Positions 1 to 8,336 of a stretch of DNA of 64,000 bases are shown one piece after another. The notes beneath the pieces are model-generated. The model was not told the origin of the DNA. It saw only the letters and a program-made list of their open reading frames with translations, and searched no databases. The translations under genes and the position numbers were made by a program. Each line of letters opens with the position of its first letter. Position 1 is the first letter of the stretch. This DNA is from Pyxidicoccus xibeiensis (lineage in GTDB: Bacteria > Myxococcota > Myxococcia > Myxococcales > Myxococcaceae): contig NZ_JAJVKV010000001.1 of assembly GCF_024198175.1 (NCBI RefSeq), forward strand, positions 186,001 to 250,000. The letters are read 5' to 3'.

Positions 1-135
1 CGCGAAGTAGGACCGTCCGGAACCGGCGGATGGCACGGGCGATGTGTCGGGAACCTCCCGAGCAGGCGGGCCCGGCGGAAGCCGCGTGAGGGCCAGGTGT
101 GGCACGCTGTGCCCCTGGGCCTCACGGAGGACGCG
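1..135. other. No supported gene at the left edge
   Basis: No gene can be supported in this stretch. One short plus-strand frame ends in TGA at 87-89 and could be the tail of a gene that starts outside the window, but its codon use is unlike that of its neighbours. The last bases contain the likely ribosome binding site (ACGGAGG at 123-129) of the lipoprotein gene at 136. Confidence 0.4.
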
Positions 136-1644
136 ATGCGCTGGTACGGATGGATGGTGGGACTGCTGTGCGTGGCCTGCGCGACGTCCGGGCGTGGGCC
201 GGGGACCACCGTCGACGATGACGAGGGCGTGGGCCCCGCGCCGAAGGAAGAGACGGTGTACCGGGTCCCCGCGGCGGACGCGATGATGGTCGTCCGGCAG
301 CTCCTCGAGGAGCAGCGCTACGACGTGCTGGAGCGGGAGGACGGGCTGGAGATGTTCTCCTCCGCCCACGAGCCCGGCTTCAACCACCCGGGCTCGCGCT
401 CCTTCGAGCGCTACTACGTGAAGGCGGTACCCGTGGCGCCCCGGCAGACGGTGGTGCGCGTGTTCCGGCTCGTCTACAACGAGCAGAGCGACCTGGTGGA
501 GACCTCCATGCGCGGCATGGGCTCGCGCGCCAGGGAGCTGCTCCTGGCGGAGGAGTCCCACCCCTTCGACGCCAACAAGACCTACAAGACCGCCCCCAAC
601 ATGCAGGGCAACCGGCTGATGGAGCTGGACGACCCCTTCAAGGACGCGCCGGGCATGGAGCGCTTCCGGATGGTGCGCGGCGGCAGAGATTTGGAGATAG
701 AGCGCAAGCTGCTCCAGCGCCTGGAGATGGTGCCCTCGCTGGAGATGGTGGGCGGCAATGCCTCCGTGCCGGCGCGCTCCCTGGTGCTGAAGGGGTGGGC
801 GGAGGCCGGCGAGGAGGCTCCGGCGTCCCAGGCAGAGTGCGGCGCGCCACTGGCCGGCGTGGAGCCGCTGCTCGCGAAGGGGGGCACCGTGCTGCTCGCG
901 GACCCGCTGGGCACGCGCGAGCTGCCCGCCGCGGCCCTGCGGATGATGTGTGACGCGGCGGCGAAGGGCCTGGCGGTGACGCTGGCCGTGTCGCAGCCCG
1001 CCGCCGAGCAGCGGCTGCTGGACGCGTACCTCGCCAGCGCGGGGACGTCCCAGGACGCGCAGGAGCTGCTTGGCGGCAGCTCCTTCTGGCGCCGCGTGCA
1101 CCAGGACGGGCGCAGCAGCGGCGCCATGCTGTGGCTCGTCGAGCAGGCCCGCCGGCTGCGCGCCGCCGGCCATGCCGTGTCGGTGGTGGCGTTCGACGCG
1201 GACCAGGGCAAGGGCAACGAGCGCGAGGCGCAGATGGCGAAGCACCTGCTGGAGCACCGCGCGAAGCACCCCGACGCGTGGATGGTGGTGCTGGCCGGTG
1301 GCACCCACGTGCGCACCGCGAGCGTGGACTGGGACTCCGGCTTCGAGCCGATGGGCGCGCGGCTCGCCAAGGCTCGTCCTTCCGTGCGCGCGCTGGACGT
1401 GGGCTTCACGCGCGGCACCCAGTACTCCTGCCGCTACACCGTCTGGGAGGACGTGGAGTGCGAGGTGTTCGCCATCAGCCCCACGAAGCAGGCGCGGCAC
1501 ATGACGGACATCCCCGCTGGCGTGAAGCTCTACCCCGAGGCCCATGAAGAGGGCTTCCACGGGCGGCTCTACGTGGGCGCGCTGAATGCCTCACCGCCGG
1601 CACTGCAGGGAAGCTCCAGCACCGCCTCGGAGGGTGGGCAGTAG
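136..1644 (+). CDS. Lipoprotein with a possible degenerate EreA/ChaN-like domain
   Basis: Predicted lipoprotein of 502 residues. The ATG at 136 is chosen because a purine-rich ribosome site lies just upstream and the protein then opens with a short charged segment, a hydrophobic stretch and the lipobox LLCVAC. The N-terminal half (about residues 40-220) is not recognised. The second half contains LADPLGTRELP, AVSQPAAEQ and VVLAGGTHVRT, spaced like the GExHGT, E and GxxH motifs of the erythromycin-esterase/ChaN/Tiki superfamily. The usual Glu and first His of that superfamily are replaced, so this is at best a degenerate relative, and the match was made by eye only. The gene ends 8 bp from the stop of the convergent carH gene and is probably not part of the carotenoid operon. 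Confidence 0.7.
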   Translation: MRWYGWMVGLLCVACATSGRGPGTTVDDDEGVGPAPKEETVYRVPAADAMMVVRQLLEEQRYDVLEREDGLEMFSSAHEPGFNHPGSRSFERYYVKAVPVAPRQTVVRVFRLVYNEQSDLVETSMRGMGSRARELLLAEESHPFDANKTYKTAPNMQGNRLMELDDPFKDAPGMERFRMVRGGRDLEIERKLLQRLEMVPSLEMVGGNASVPARSLVLKGWAEAGEEAPASQAECGAPLAGVEPLLAKGGTVLLADPLGTRELPAAALRMMCDAAAKGLAVTLAVSQPAAEQRLLDAYLASAGTSQDAQELLGGSSFWRRVHQDGRSSGAMLWLVEQARRLRAAGHAVSVVAFDADQGKGNEREAQMAKHLLEHRAKHPDAWMVVLAGGTHVRTASVDWDSGFEPMGARLAKARPSVRALDVGFTRGTQYSCRYTVWEDVECEVFAISPTKQARHMTDIPAGVKLYPEAHEEGFHGRLYVGALNASPPALQGSSSTASEGGQ

Positions 1645-1652
1645 CCCCGGCG

Positions 1653-2549
1653 TCATTCCACGAGCCGGAGCCAGTCGTCCTCATCGGAGAACACCTGCGC
1701 GCCCAGGCGCACGCACACCTCGGGGTGCGCACGCGCGGCGGGGCCGCCCACCCAGAGGGGCACGCCGTCGGGCAGCGCCTCCACCACGCGCGCGAGCGTG
1801 TCGTGAAACACCTCCGGGCCGCGGTCATTCACCGCTGATAGCCCCACCAGGTCCGGCCGCAGCGCCGCCACCGCGCGGCCCAGGTCCGTGGCGGGCATGC
1901 GCTGGCCCAGCAGCGTCACCCGCACCCCCGAGTGCCGCAGCCGCAGCGCCACGCCCAGCAGGCCCAGCTCGTGCTCCTCGTCCGGGAAGCACGCCAGCAC
2001 CGCGTGCCGGCGCCCGCCGTTGGGGGCCGCGTGCAGCAGGCTCACCAGCCGCGCCCGCACGACCTGCGTCACCAGGTGCTCCTGCGCCACCGTGAGCTGG
2101 CCCGCGTGCCAGCGCTCCCCCACCTCGCGCTGCAGGGGCGCCAGCACGTCGTCGAAGGCCCGCAGCGGGGGCAGCGCCGCCAGCACCTCGTCCACCACGG
2201 CGGACACCCTGGGCTGGTCGTAAGCGCGGGCCGCGGCCAGCGCCACCGCCAGCCACGCGTCCACGTGGGCCCCCGGGCCGCCACTCACCTCGGGCGTCAG
2301 AGACTCCGAGTCCAGCTCCGCGAGCAGCTGCGGCAGCAGCTTCGCCGCCTCGCTGATGGCCACGCCCTCGTCCGTCAGCTGCTTCAGCCGCCTGAGCAGC
2401 GCCACGTCCCGGTCCGTGTAGACGCGGTAGCCGGACGACGTGCGCCGGGGGGTGAGCACACCATAGCGCCGCTCCCAGGCCCGGATGAGCTCCACGCGGA
2501 CTCCGGCGAGCTCGGCGGCGATGTGGATTCGGTAGGTGCGCTCGGCCAT
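1653..2549 (-). CDS. carH: CarH-type MerR repressor with B12-binding photosensor
   Basis: DNA-binding repressor of 298 residues, the last gene of the carotenoid operon. Residues 1-75 form a MerR winged helix (RAWERRYGVLTPRR, GYRVYTDRDV). The rest is a cobalamin-binding module with the Wx9EH motif (W147, then QEH) typical of adenosylcobalamin photoreceptors, followed by DEEHELG, which carries the His that ligates cobalt. In the CarH family the AdoB12 tetramer binds DNA in the dark and falls apart in light, so the operon is derepressed. That behaviour is inferred here from the motifs. The gene starts 15 bp after the carA stop, and no strong Shine-Dalgarno sequence is visible. Autoregulation through the operator upstream of crtE is likely because both repressors lie in the operon that the operator controls. 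Confidence 0.92.
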   Translation of the reverse strand: MAERTYRIHIAAELAGVRVELIRAWERRYGVLTPRRTSSGYRVYTDRDVALLRRLKQLTDEGVAISEAAKLLPQLLAELDSESLTPEVSGGPGAHVDAWLAVALAAARAYDQPRVSAVVDEVLAALPPLRAFDDVLAPLQREVGERWHAGQLTVAQEHLVTQVVRARLVSLLHAAPNGGRRHAVLACFPDEEHELGLLGVALRLRHSGVRVTLLGQRMPATDLGRAVAALRPDLVGLSAVNDRGPEVFHDTLARVVEALPDGVPLWVGGPAARAHPEVCVRLGAQVFSDEDDWLRLVE

Positions 2550-2564
2550 GTCACGGTGGGAGGG

Positions 2565-3434
2565 TCAGGTTCGACGGTTCTGCGAGTTGCGCACCTGGTT
2601 CCAGATGGCGACGAGCTCTTCCGCGGACTCCGCGTACTGCGCACCCAGCGTGAAGAGCGTCTTCAGGTGCTCGCGAGCGCCGGAGCCTCCTACCACGACG
2701 GGGAAGGGGGCGCAGGCCCGCAGCGCATCCCCGAGCACCTCCAGGAACTCGTCCGGCTCGCGCCGGCGCACGAAGGACAGCGCGACGATGTCCGGCCGCA
2801 GCTGGGTGCAGGCGCTGTGCAGCGCCTCGGCCGGCGTGTCCGCGCCCAGCAGCGTCAACCGCCAGCCCCGGCGCTTGAGGTGGACGCCCAGCGCCAGCAG
2901 GCCGCCCTCGTGGTGGTCCCTCGCCGGGCAGGCCAGCAGCACGCGCGGTCCGTCCACCGCGCCCTCCACGCCCTCCAGCACCTGGCGCAGCCGCTGGCGG
3001 ATGAAGGCCGAGGCCAGGTGCTCTCGCGCGATGTCCAGCCGCACGCCCATCTCCCGCAGCAGCGGCATGAGGAAGCGGTCGCAGTACGCCTCCACGTCCA
3101 TGGCGGACTGCGCCTCGTCCAGCACGCGCGTCACCTCGTCCCCATCCAACACCATGACGGCGGACCAGAAGCGCTCGTTGAGGCGCTCGGGCTCGGGCAG
3201 CTCCTGGAGCGGCGTGGCGCGCACCTGGGCAATGGCCTCGCTCACCGACAGCCCGTCCTGCTGGATGAGCCGCGCCACGCGGCGGATGGCCTCCACCTCG
3301 TCGCGCGTGTAGACGCGGTAGTTGTTGCCCTCCGTGCGGTGCGGGCGCGGGAAGCCGTAGCGCCGCTCCCACGCGCGCAGGGTGGCCTCGCGGATGCCCG
3401 TCAGCCGGGCAATGGTGCGGATGCGCAGCGTCAT
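2565..3434 (-). CDS. carA: CarA-type MerR repressor
   Basis: Paralogue of the adjacent carH product, 289 residues. It has the same MerR recognition segment (RAWERRYGFPRPHR) and a B12-fold domain with DHHEGG, so the cobalt-ligating His is kept. The region matching the CarH Wx9EH motif is shortened: the tryptophan is gone and about five residues are missing before REHL. In Myxococcus xanthus, CarA represses the carotenoid promoter without needing B12 and is removed by the antirepressor CarS. No carS is seen in this window. The ATG overlaps the acyltransferase stop by 4 bp, so translation is probably coupled. The call rests on domain order, position in the operon and the paired paralogue. Confidence 0.9.
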   Translation of the reverse strand: MTLRIRTIARLTGIREATLRAWERRYGFPRPHRTEGNNYRVYTRDEVEAIRRVARLIQQDGLSVSEAIAQVRATPLQELPEPERLNERFWSAVMVLDGDEVTRVLDEAQSAMDVEAYCDRFLMPLLREMGVRLDIAREHLASAFIRQRLRQVLEGVEGAVDGPRVLLACPARDHHEGGLLALGVHLKRRGWRLTLLGADTPAEALHSACTQLRPDIVALSFVRRREPDEFLEVLGDALRACAPFPVVVGGSGAREHLKTLFTLGAQYAESAEELVAIWNQVRNSQNRRT

Positions 3435-4108
3435 CGCCCCAGCCCCCGGGCCGCGTCCCAGCGCTCCGCGACGCCGCGCGCGCCGGACACCTTCTGGGTG
3501 AAGCCCTCCAGCGATGTCACCGCCGCCACGCGCTTCACCACCGCCTCCAGCCCGTCCTGGAAGAGCGCCAGCGGGCCCGGCGGGTGCGGGGTGCCCACCT
3601 CCAGGAGGACGTCCGGCCGCTCGTGCTCGAAGAAGGCGTAGCGCACGCCGATGGGCACGCACTCCACCTTCGACACGCGCGCCAGCAGCTCCACGCCCCG
3701 CTCCAGCCGCAGCGGCAGCACGCCGAAGGGCCGGTGCTCCCCCTCCGGGAAGACGTACAGCGCGGCGCGCGGCCGGCGCAGCAATTCCTTCGCGTAGCGC
3801 AGCGACTCCACGGAGGACACCGCGTCCTTGCGGCGGATGCTGAACGCGCCGATGCGCGCGAGGAAGCGGTAGCGCCGCAGGTTCTCCTCCTCCATGAGGC
3901 AGTAGCTGTCCCACCCCGCGGCCCGGCCGAGCTGGTGCAGCATGAAGCCGTCCCACCAGTTGGAGTGGTTGAGGTACACGAGCCTGCCCTCGTCGCCCGC
4001 GGGCAGCGTGCCGCGCACCCACAGGCCCCGGAACGCCGAGCGGAACTTCTGCCCGATGTACGCGTCCAGCGCCCACCCGAAGGGGCCTCCTTTCGCCGCG
4101 CGAATCAA
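3431..4108 (-). CDS. PlsC-type acyltransferase, carotenoid tailoring
   Basis: Acyltransferase of 225 residues with NHSNWWDG (the NHx4D-type catalytic motif) near residue 47 and FPEGEHR near residue 120, the two signature blocks of the lysophosphatidate-acyltransferase fold. Its place directly after the glycosyltransferase and cyclase genes suggests that it attaches a fatty acid to a glycosylated carotenoid. Myxobacteria are known to make carotenoid glycoside esters, but the substrate here is inferred. It overlaps crtYd and carA by 4 bp each. A membrane-lipid acyltransferase is the main alternative, although the operon context argues against it. Confidence 0.82.
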   Translation of the reverse strand: MIRAAKGGPFGWALDAYIGQKFRSAFRGLWVRGTLPAGDEGRLVYLNHSNWWDGFMLHQLGRAAGWDSYCLMEEENLRRYRFLARIGAFSIRRKDAVSSVESLRYAKELLRRPRAALYVFPEGEHRPFGVLPLRLERGVELLARVSKVECVPIGVRYAFFEHERPDVLLEVGTPHPPGPLALFQDGLEAVVKRVAAVTSLEGFTQKVSGARGVAERWDAARGLGR

Positions 4109-4455
4109 GACGCCCGGGCCTCCCTCACCAGCGACACCAGCGCGGTGAACAGGGCCAGCCCCAGCGACACCAGGATGCTGGTCAGCAGGAAGAAGAGCAC
4201 CTCCTCCAGCGGCACCAGCCCCAGGTACACGCCCAGGTGCTTGCCCTCACCGAAGTTCCAGATGCCCGTGGAGATGGCCAGGTGGTCCGCCACCGCCAGG
4301 TACACGCCGATGACGAGCGCCGGAGGCAGCACCGCCTTCAGCACCGCGCCCGAGCGCTCCTTGTAGTGGCGCACCAGGATGACGAGCTGGAAGAGGATGA
4401 GCGGCAGCGTCCAGGCCAGCAGGTGGATGAGGTAGGCCCACTTCGTCTCCATCAT
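4105..4455 (-). CDS. crtYd: Lycopene cyclase subunit CrtYd
   Basis: Small integral membrane protein of 116 residues with three or four hydrophobic segments and the motif PLEEVLFF near residue 81. This is the acidic PxE(E/D) signature of the CarR/CrtYc-CrtYd lycopene cyclase domain. It is the second half of a heterodimeric cyclase whose first half is the preceding gene, with which it overlaps by 4 bp. Together the subunits close a beta-ionone ring on a psi end of lycopene or a related acyclic carotene. The double ATG at the start (Met-Met) leaves the exact start uncertain by one codon. Confidence 0.88.
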   Translation of the reverse strand: MMETKWAYLIHLLAWTLPLILFQLVILVRHYKERSGAVLKAVLPPALVIGVYLAVADHLAISTGIWNFGEGKHLGVYLGLVPLEEVLFFLLTSILVSLGLALFTALVSLVREARAS

Positions 4456-4838
4456 GGCGACACCTCCCGGGCCGTCAGCTCGCCGCCGCGGGAGGGCGCC
4501 TCGCCGCGCGCCGGCTTGGAGACGGCGGGCTCCTTCGCCAGCGCGCGCGCCAGCCGGGCCCGCGCCCACAGCCCCACGAGCAGCGTCTGCAGTCCGAAGA
4601 AGAGGTACTCCTCCAGCGGCAGGTACCCCAGCTTGATGCCCCAGATGCGCTCCGGGTCGAAGCCCCACAGGCCCCACTTCACCGCCAGGTTGTCCCAGGG
4701 CGACGTCGCCGCGTAGACGACGACGAGCAACAGCCCCATGGGCGCCAGGCTCCACGCATTGAAGGTGCGGCGGTAGCGCCACATCAGGAACAGCACGGGC
4801 AGCACCACGAACAGCCCGAGGAATCGCGCGTAAGTCAT
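4452..4838 (-). CDS. crtYc: Lycopene cyclase subunit CrtYc
   Basis: Membrane protein of 128 residues, partner of the following crtYd. The motif PLEEYLFF near residue 74 matches the one in crtYd, as expected for two tandem halves of the same cyclase fold. A hydrophilic tail of about 35 residues follows the last membrane segment. The heterodimeric form is known from actinobacteria and myxobacteria, whereas fungi carry the two halves fused. The start overlaps the glycosyltransferase stop by 4 bp. Monocyclic products are expected if only one end of the carotene is cyclised, because crtC and crtD in this operon modify the other end. Confidence 0.88.
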   Translation of the reverse strand: MTYARFLGLFVVLPVLFLMWRYRRTFNAWSLAPMGLLLVVVYAATSPWDNLAVKWGLWGFDPERIWGIKLGYLPLEEYLFFGLQTLLVGLWARARLARALAKEPAVSKPARGEAPSRGGELTAREVSP

Positions 4839-5962
4839 CCCGGTCCTCCACTCAGCTCGGGCAGCACCCGTACCATGCGACCTCCCGGCAGCAACGCGTA
4901 TGTGCGCCCCCGCCAGGTCACCGTGCCCTGCTGCCACAGCGAGCACGCGAAGGCCGCGAGCAGCAGCACCTCACCTGCCAGCCAGTCCGTCAGCGCATAC
5001 GGCAGGCCCGTGTCCCCGGTGGGCGCGGGCGTGCTGAGCGCGGCCAGCCGCAGCGCCAGCAGGGTGCGCACCGCCACCAGCACGGCCACCGCGCACGCCA
5101 GCAGGGGCGAGCCCAGCACCAGGGCCAGGAGCACCAGCGGCAGCGTGGGTGTGAAGAGCAGCGGCACCGTGGGGTACAGCCCGGGCCGGTGGCTGGACAG
5201 CACCTGCATCCACCGCGTGAAGCGCGCCAGCGGCGTGCCCCAGGACTCCACCGCGCCAAGCGGCACCACGGCGGGCGCGGTGCTCAGCGCCACGTCCAGG
5301 CCGAGCGCATGCAGGCGCTTGGACAGCTCCAGGTCCTCGCCGATGTGGTCCGCCAGGCCCTTCAGCGCGGACATCGCCACGGGAGACAGCCCCAGCGCCT
5401 TTCCGCAGACGGCCTTTGCTCCGGCGCTCATGACGTCCAGCGCGCGGAAGCTGTGGTGCGTGTAGCGCAGCAGGCCCGCCATGGCGCGGCTGGCGCCGTC
5501 CTCGGGGCCCACGGGCGTGGGGGCCGCCGTGCTCAGCGCCGCGCCCGCGGCCACGGGGGCCGCCAGTCCCTCCACCAGCGCGCCCGTCACCGCGACGTCC
5601 GCGTCCACCGCGAGGACGATGCGGCCTTCCGTCTGGAGGACCTCGAGCGCGTAGAGCAGGTGCCCCACCTTCCGGTTGGGCGTCAGCGGGTCGCTCGGCA
5701 GCCAGCGCACGCCCGGGGCGAGCCGGGGCCGGTACGGTGAGACGACGACCTGCTCCAGCGGCCCGGCGTAGTCAATCAGGAGCGCCAGGTTCTCCAGCTC
5801 GCGCGGCGTGGGGGCGTCCACCGGGCGCAGGAGCAGCACCGGAGGGTGTGCGCGGCCAGGGACGGGCTTCGGCCTCGGGCGCAGCAGCCGGGCCAGCGCC
5901 ACCGCGCTGAAGCCCGTGGCCATGACCGCCCACGCCAGGGAGATGAGGACGGGCGGGCTCAT
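4835..5962 (-). CDS. GT21-like glycosyltransferase, carotenoid tailoring
   Basis: Family 2/21-type glycosyltransferase of 375 residues resembling ceramide glucosyltransferases. It has an N-terminal membrane anchor, DADVAV (the nucleotide-sugar/metal DxD region), GEDLELSKR, and an RFTRWMQ sequence matching the (Q/R)xxRW block. Two to three hydrophobic segments follow at the C terminus. It lies between crtC and crtYc with 4-bp overlaps on both sides. The likely job is to transfer a hexose to the hydroxyl made by CrtC. The sugar donor cannot be read from the sequence. A glycolipid acceptor is possible but fits the context less well. Confidence 0.8.
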   Translation of the reverse strand: MSPPVLISLAWAVMATGFSAVALARLLRPRPKPVPGRAHPPVLLLRPVDAPTPRELENLALLIDYAGPLEQVVVSPYRPRLAPGVRWLPSDPLTPNRKVGHLLYALEVLQTEGRIVLAVDADVAVTGALVEGLAAPVAAGAALSTAAPTPVGPEDGASRAMAGLLRYTHHSFRALDVMSAGAKAVCGKALGLSPVAMSALKGLADHIGEDLELSKRLHALGLDVALSTAPAVVPLGAVESWGTPLARFTRWMQVLSSHRPGLYPTVPLLFTPTLPLVLLALVLGSPLLACAVAVLVAVRTLLALRLAALSTPAPTGDTGLPYALTDWLAGEVLLLAAFACSLWQQGTVTWRGRTYALLPGGRMVRVLPELSGGPG

Positions 5963-6882
5963 GCGGCCCGTCCCATGCGCGTGCGGAAGTGCGCCATCCA
6001 GCGGATGAAGGGCGAGTGGAAGCGGCGGAAGTCCGCCACCTCGCCCATCGAGTCCAGCGCCCCCTGCCGCGCCTCCAGCCGCGCGTAGAAGGGCGACGAC
6101 TCCAGCAGCCGGGGCTCGCCCACCAGCTGGTTGCCCGCGTGCAGCCGTGACGGCACGCGCAGGCCCCAGCCGGTGATGTTGGTGGGCCGCAGCTCACTCG
6201 TGAGGCCGCGCTCACAGCGCACGCCTCCCTCCCCCGCCACCACGCGCAGCGGTGCCACGCCATCCGGCAGGTGGTAGTCCACCACCGTCTCACCGTGCCG
6301 GTGCGTGCGCGCCCAGTGCCAGCCGGACAGCCGCGCCCCCAGCAGCTCATCGCCGTGGTTGGTGTCGTGGTAGCCCAGCCCGTCCGCCTTGATGCCCAGC
6401 GTCGGCACGTCCAGCCTGGCCTGCGCGCGCGGCGCCAGCGCCTGCCAGTAGTGCGGCAGCTCCGGCATCAGCTGCACCACCTCGCCCACGGGCGTCATCG
6501 GCTCCAGCGTGAGGCTGGCGCGCACCGGCCGGCCCCAGGGCGCCGTCCAGTCATCCACCTCCATCCGCACCGTGCCGCCATCCCCGTACGTCAGCGAGGA
6601 GCGGCCGATGCGCAGCCGGCCCGGTGACTCCACCTCCGCCCGCGCGTACTCGCTCAGCACCCACAGCCGGCGCACGCCCTCGTGGTACAGCGCGAAGTTC
6701 ACCGCGCTGTGCTCCACCGGCCGCCCGCCCCGCCGCGCCGCCACCGAGTAGCGCGGCGAGAAGAGCGAGCCCAGCATGAAGATGCACACCGCGCTGAAGG
6801 GCCCCGCGGTGACGTCGGCGTAGAACCAGCGATAGGCGCCCGCCTCGTCGGGGAGCGCGGCAAGATGTCCTGGCGGTCTCAT
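5959..6882 (-). CDS. crtC: Carotenoid 1,2-hydratase CrtC
   Basis: Hydroxyneurosporene synthase family protein of 307 residues. The hallmark GYHDTNHGDE block sits near residue 170, and the N-terminal WFYADVTAG segment also matches the family. The enzyme adds water to the terminal 1,2 double bond of an acyclic psi end, giving the tertiary hydroxyl that later enzymes can glycosylate. It is coupled by 4-bp overlaps to the preceding desaturase and the following glycosyltransferase. Length and order agree with the operon of M. xanthus as I remember it. Confidence 0.9.
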   Translation of the reverse strand: MRPPGHLAALPDEAGAYRWFYADVTAGPFSAVCIFMLGSLFSPRYSVAARRGGRPVEHSAVNFALYHEGVRRLWVLSEYARAEVESPGRLRIGRSSLTYGDGGTVRMEVDDWTAPWGRPVRASLTLEPMTPVGEVVQLMPELPHYWQALAPRAQARLDVPTLGIKADGLGYHDTNHGDELLGARLSGWHWARTHRHGETVVDYHLPDGVAPLRVVAGEGGVRCERGLTSELRPTNITGWGLRVPSRLHAGNQLVGEPRLLESSPFYARLEARQGALDSMGEVADFRRFHSPFIRWMAHFRTRMGRAA

Positions 6883-8336
6883 GCGCTCCTCCGAAGGTGC
6901 TGCGATGCCATCTCCGCCGCGAAGCGCCCCGACAGCATCACCAGCGGCACCCCTCCGCCCGGGTGCGTCCCTCCGCCCGCGAAGAACAGGCCCGGCGTGC
7001 AGCCGCGGATGCGCGGCCGGCGGAAGGGACCGAACTTCCCGTGCGGAAGGAAGCCGTAGATGGAGCCGCCCGGAGCCCCCTGCGCCGCCAGGTCCACCGG
7101 CGTGCGCTGGCCGATGACACGCGTGCGGCCCCGCAGCTCCGGGAAGTGCTGGTAGAGCTTCTCGAACATCTGCGCCTTCGCCCGCTCCGCCCCCAGCTCC
7201 CAGCCGCGCGCCGCCTGCTCCGCCCGCGCCTCGCCCACGGGCAGCGCCGGCGCATTCACCATGACGAACACCCCCGTGCGCCCCGGCGGCGCCATGGTGG
7301 AGTCCGTCGCGGACGGGTTGCAGAAGTACACCGTGGGGTCCGACGCGAGCTGCCCGCTGAACAGCTCGTCGAACTCGCGCCGGTAGTCGCCGCCGAAGAG
7401 CACCTGATGGTGCGGCAGCACGGGACGGCCGTCCACCTCCAGCAGCAGCACGAAGCCGGACAGCGCCAGCGGCTCGTCCACCCGGCGCAGGCTCTCCAGC
7501 GGGTCCGCGTTCACCACCACGCTGTCGTACGGCTCCGCCTCGCCCTGGGGGCCCACGCGGTAGCCGCCGCCGGTGCGCTCGAAGCGGGCGCGCGTGTTGA
7601 GGTGCACCGTCACGCCCTGCCGCCGCACCGCCTGGCCCAGCGACTCCACCAGCGCGCCCACTCCGCCGCGCGCGTGGTGCACGCCGAAGGCATGCTCGAT
7701 GTGCGGAATCAGCGCGAAGGCCGCGCTCGCCTCGTAGGGCGAGGCGCCCGCGTACGTGGCGAAGCGGCCCACGTACTGGTGCATGTGGTCCGTCTTGAAG
7801 TGCCTCAGCGACAGGTCATGCAGGGTGCTCATCTTCATCCCCGCCATGACGGCGCCCACGCCCCGCCGCGCCACCCGCGTCATGAAGCCGGCCATGCCCT
7901 CGAAGGGCGCCTCCAGGTACGGCTCGCCCGCGGCCCGCCAGATGGCCGCGGCCTCCTCGTAGAAGCCGCGCACGCCGCGCCGCTCGCTCGGCCGCAGCTC
8001 GCACGCGCTCTCCGCCATGCGGTCCAGGTCCTTGTACGCAGTGAAGCCGCACCCGTCCGAGAAGCGGTAGCCACACTGTGGCTCCAGCTCCGTGAGCTCG
8101 GGCATCAGGTCCGCCGCGTCCAGCCGCTCGAAGGTGCCCCGCACCAGCTCCGGCAGCGTCAGCAGCGTGGGCCCGGTGTCCAGGGTGATGCCGTCCACGG
8201 TGACGGCCTGGGCCTTGCCGCCCAGCGAGGCGCCGCCCTCGAAGAGCGTCACCGCATGCCCTTCCTTCGCCAGCAGCCCGGCGGCCGTGAGGCCCCCGAT
8301 TCCACCGCCGACGACCGCGACGCGCATGGCCTTCAT
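6879..8336 (-). CDS. crtD: CrtD-type hydroxycarotenoid 3,4-desaturase
   Basis: FAD-dependent carotene desaturase of 485 residues. It has the Rossmann motif VVGGGIGG at the N terminus, a TGPTLLTLP block after the FAD region, and FFAGGGTHPGGGVPLV near the C terminus, which is the family's C-terminal FAD site. It is the second desaturase of the operon and stands directly before crtC. CrtD, which introduces the 3,4 double bond after hydration, is therefore the best assignment. A second phytoene desaturase (CrtIa/CrtIb-type) cannot be excluded from sequence alone. The ATG used overlaps the mvaA stop by 4 bp, and an alternative Met lies three codons later. Confidence 0.82.
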   Translation of the reverse strand: MKAMRVAVVGGGIGGLTAAGLLAKEGHAVTLFEGGASLGGKAQAVTVDGITLDTGPTLLTLPELVRGTFERLDAADLMPELTELEPQCGYRFSDGCGFTAYKDLDRMAESACELRPSERRGVRGFYEEAAAIWRAAGEPYLEAPFEGMAGFMTRVARRGVGAVMAGMKMSTLHDLSLRHFKTDHMHQYVGRFATYAGASPYEASAAFALIPHIEHAFGVHHARGGVGALVESLGQAVRRQGVTVHLNTRARFERTGGGYRVGPQGEAEPYDSVVVNADPLESLRRVDEPLALSGFVLLLEVDGRPVLPHHQVLFGGDYRREFDELFSGQLASDPTVYFCNPSATDSTMAPPGRTGVFVMVNAPALPVGEARAEQAARGWELGAERAKAQMFEKLYQHFPELRGRTRVIGQRTPVDLAAQGAPGGSIYGFLPHGKFGPFRRPRIRGCTPGLFFAGGGTHPGGGVPLVMLSGRFAAEMASQHLRRSA

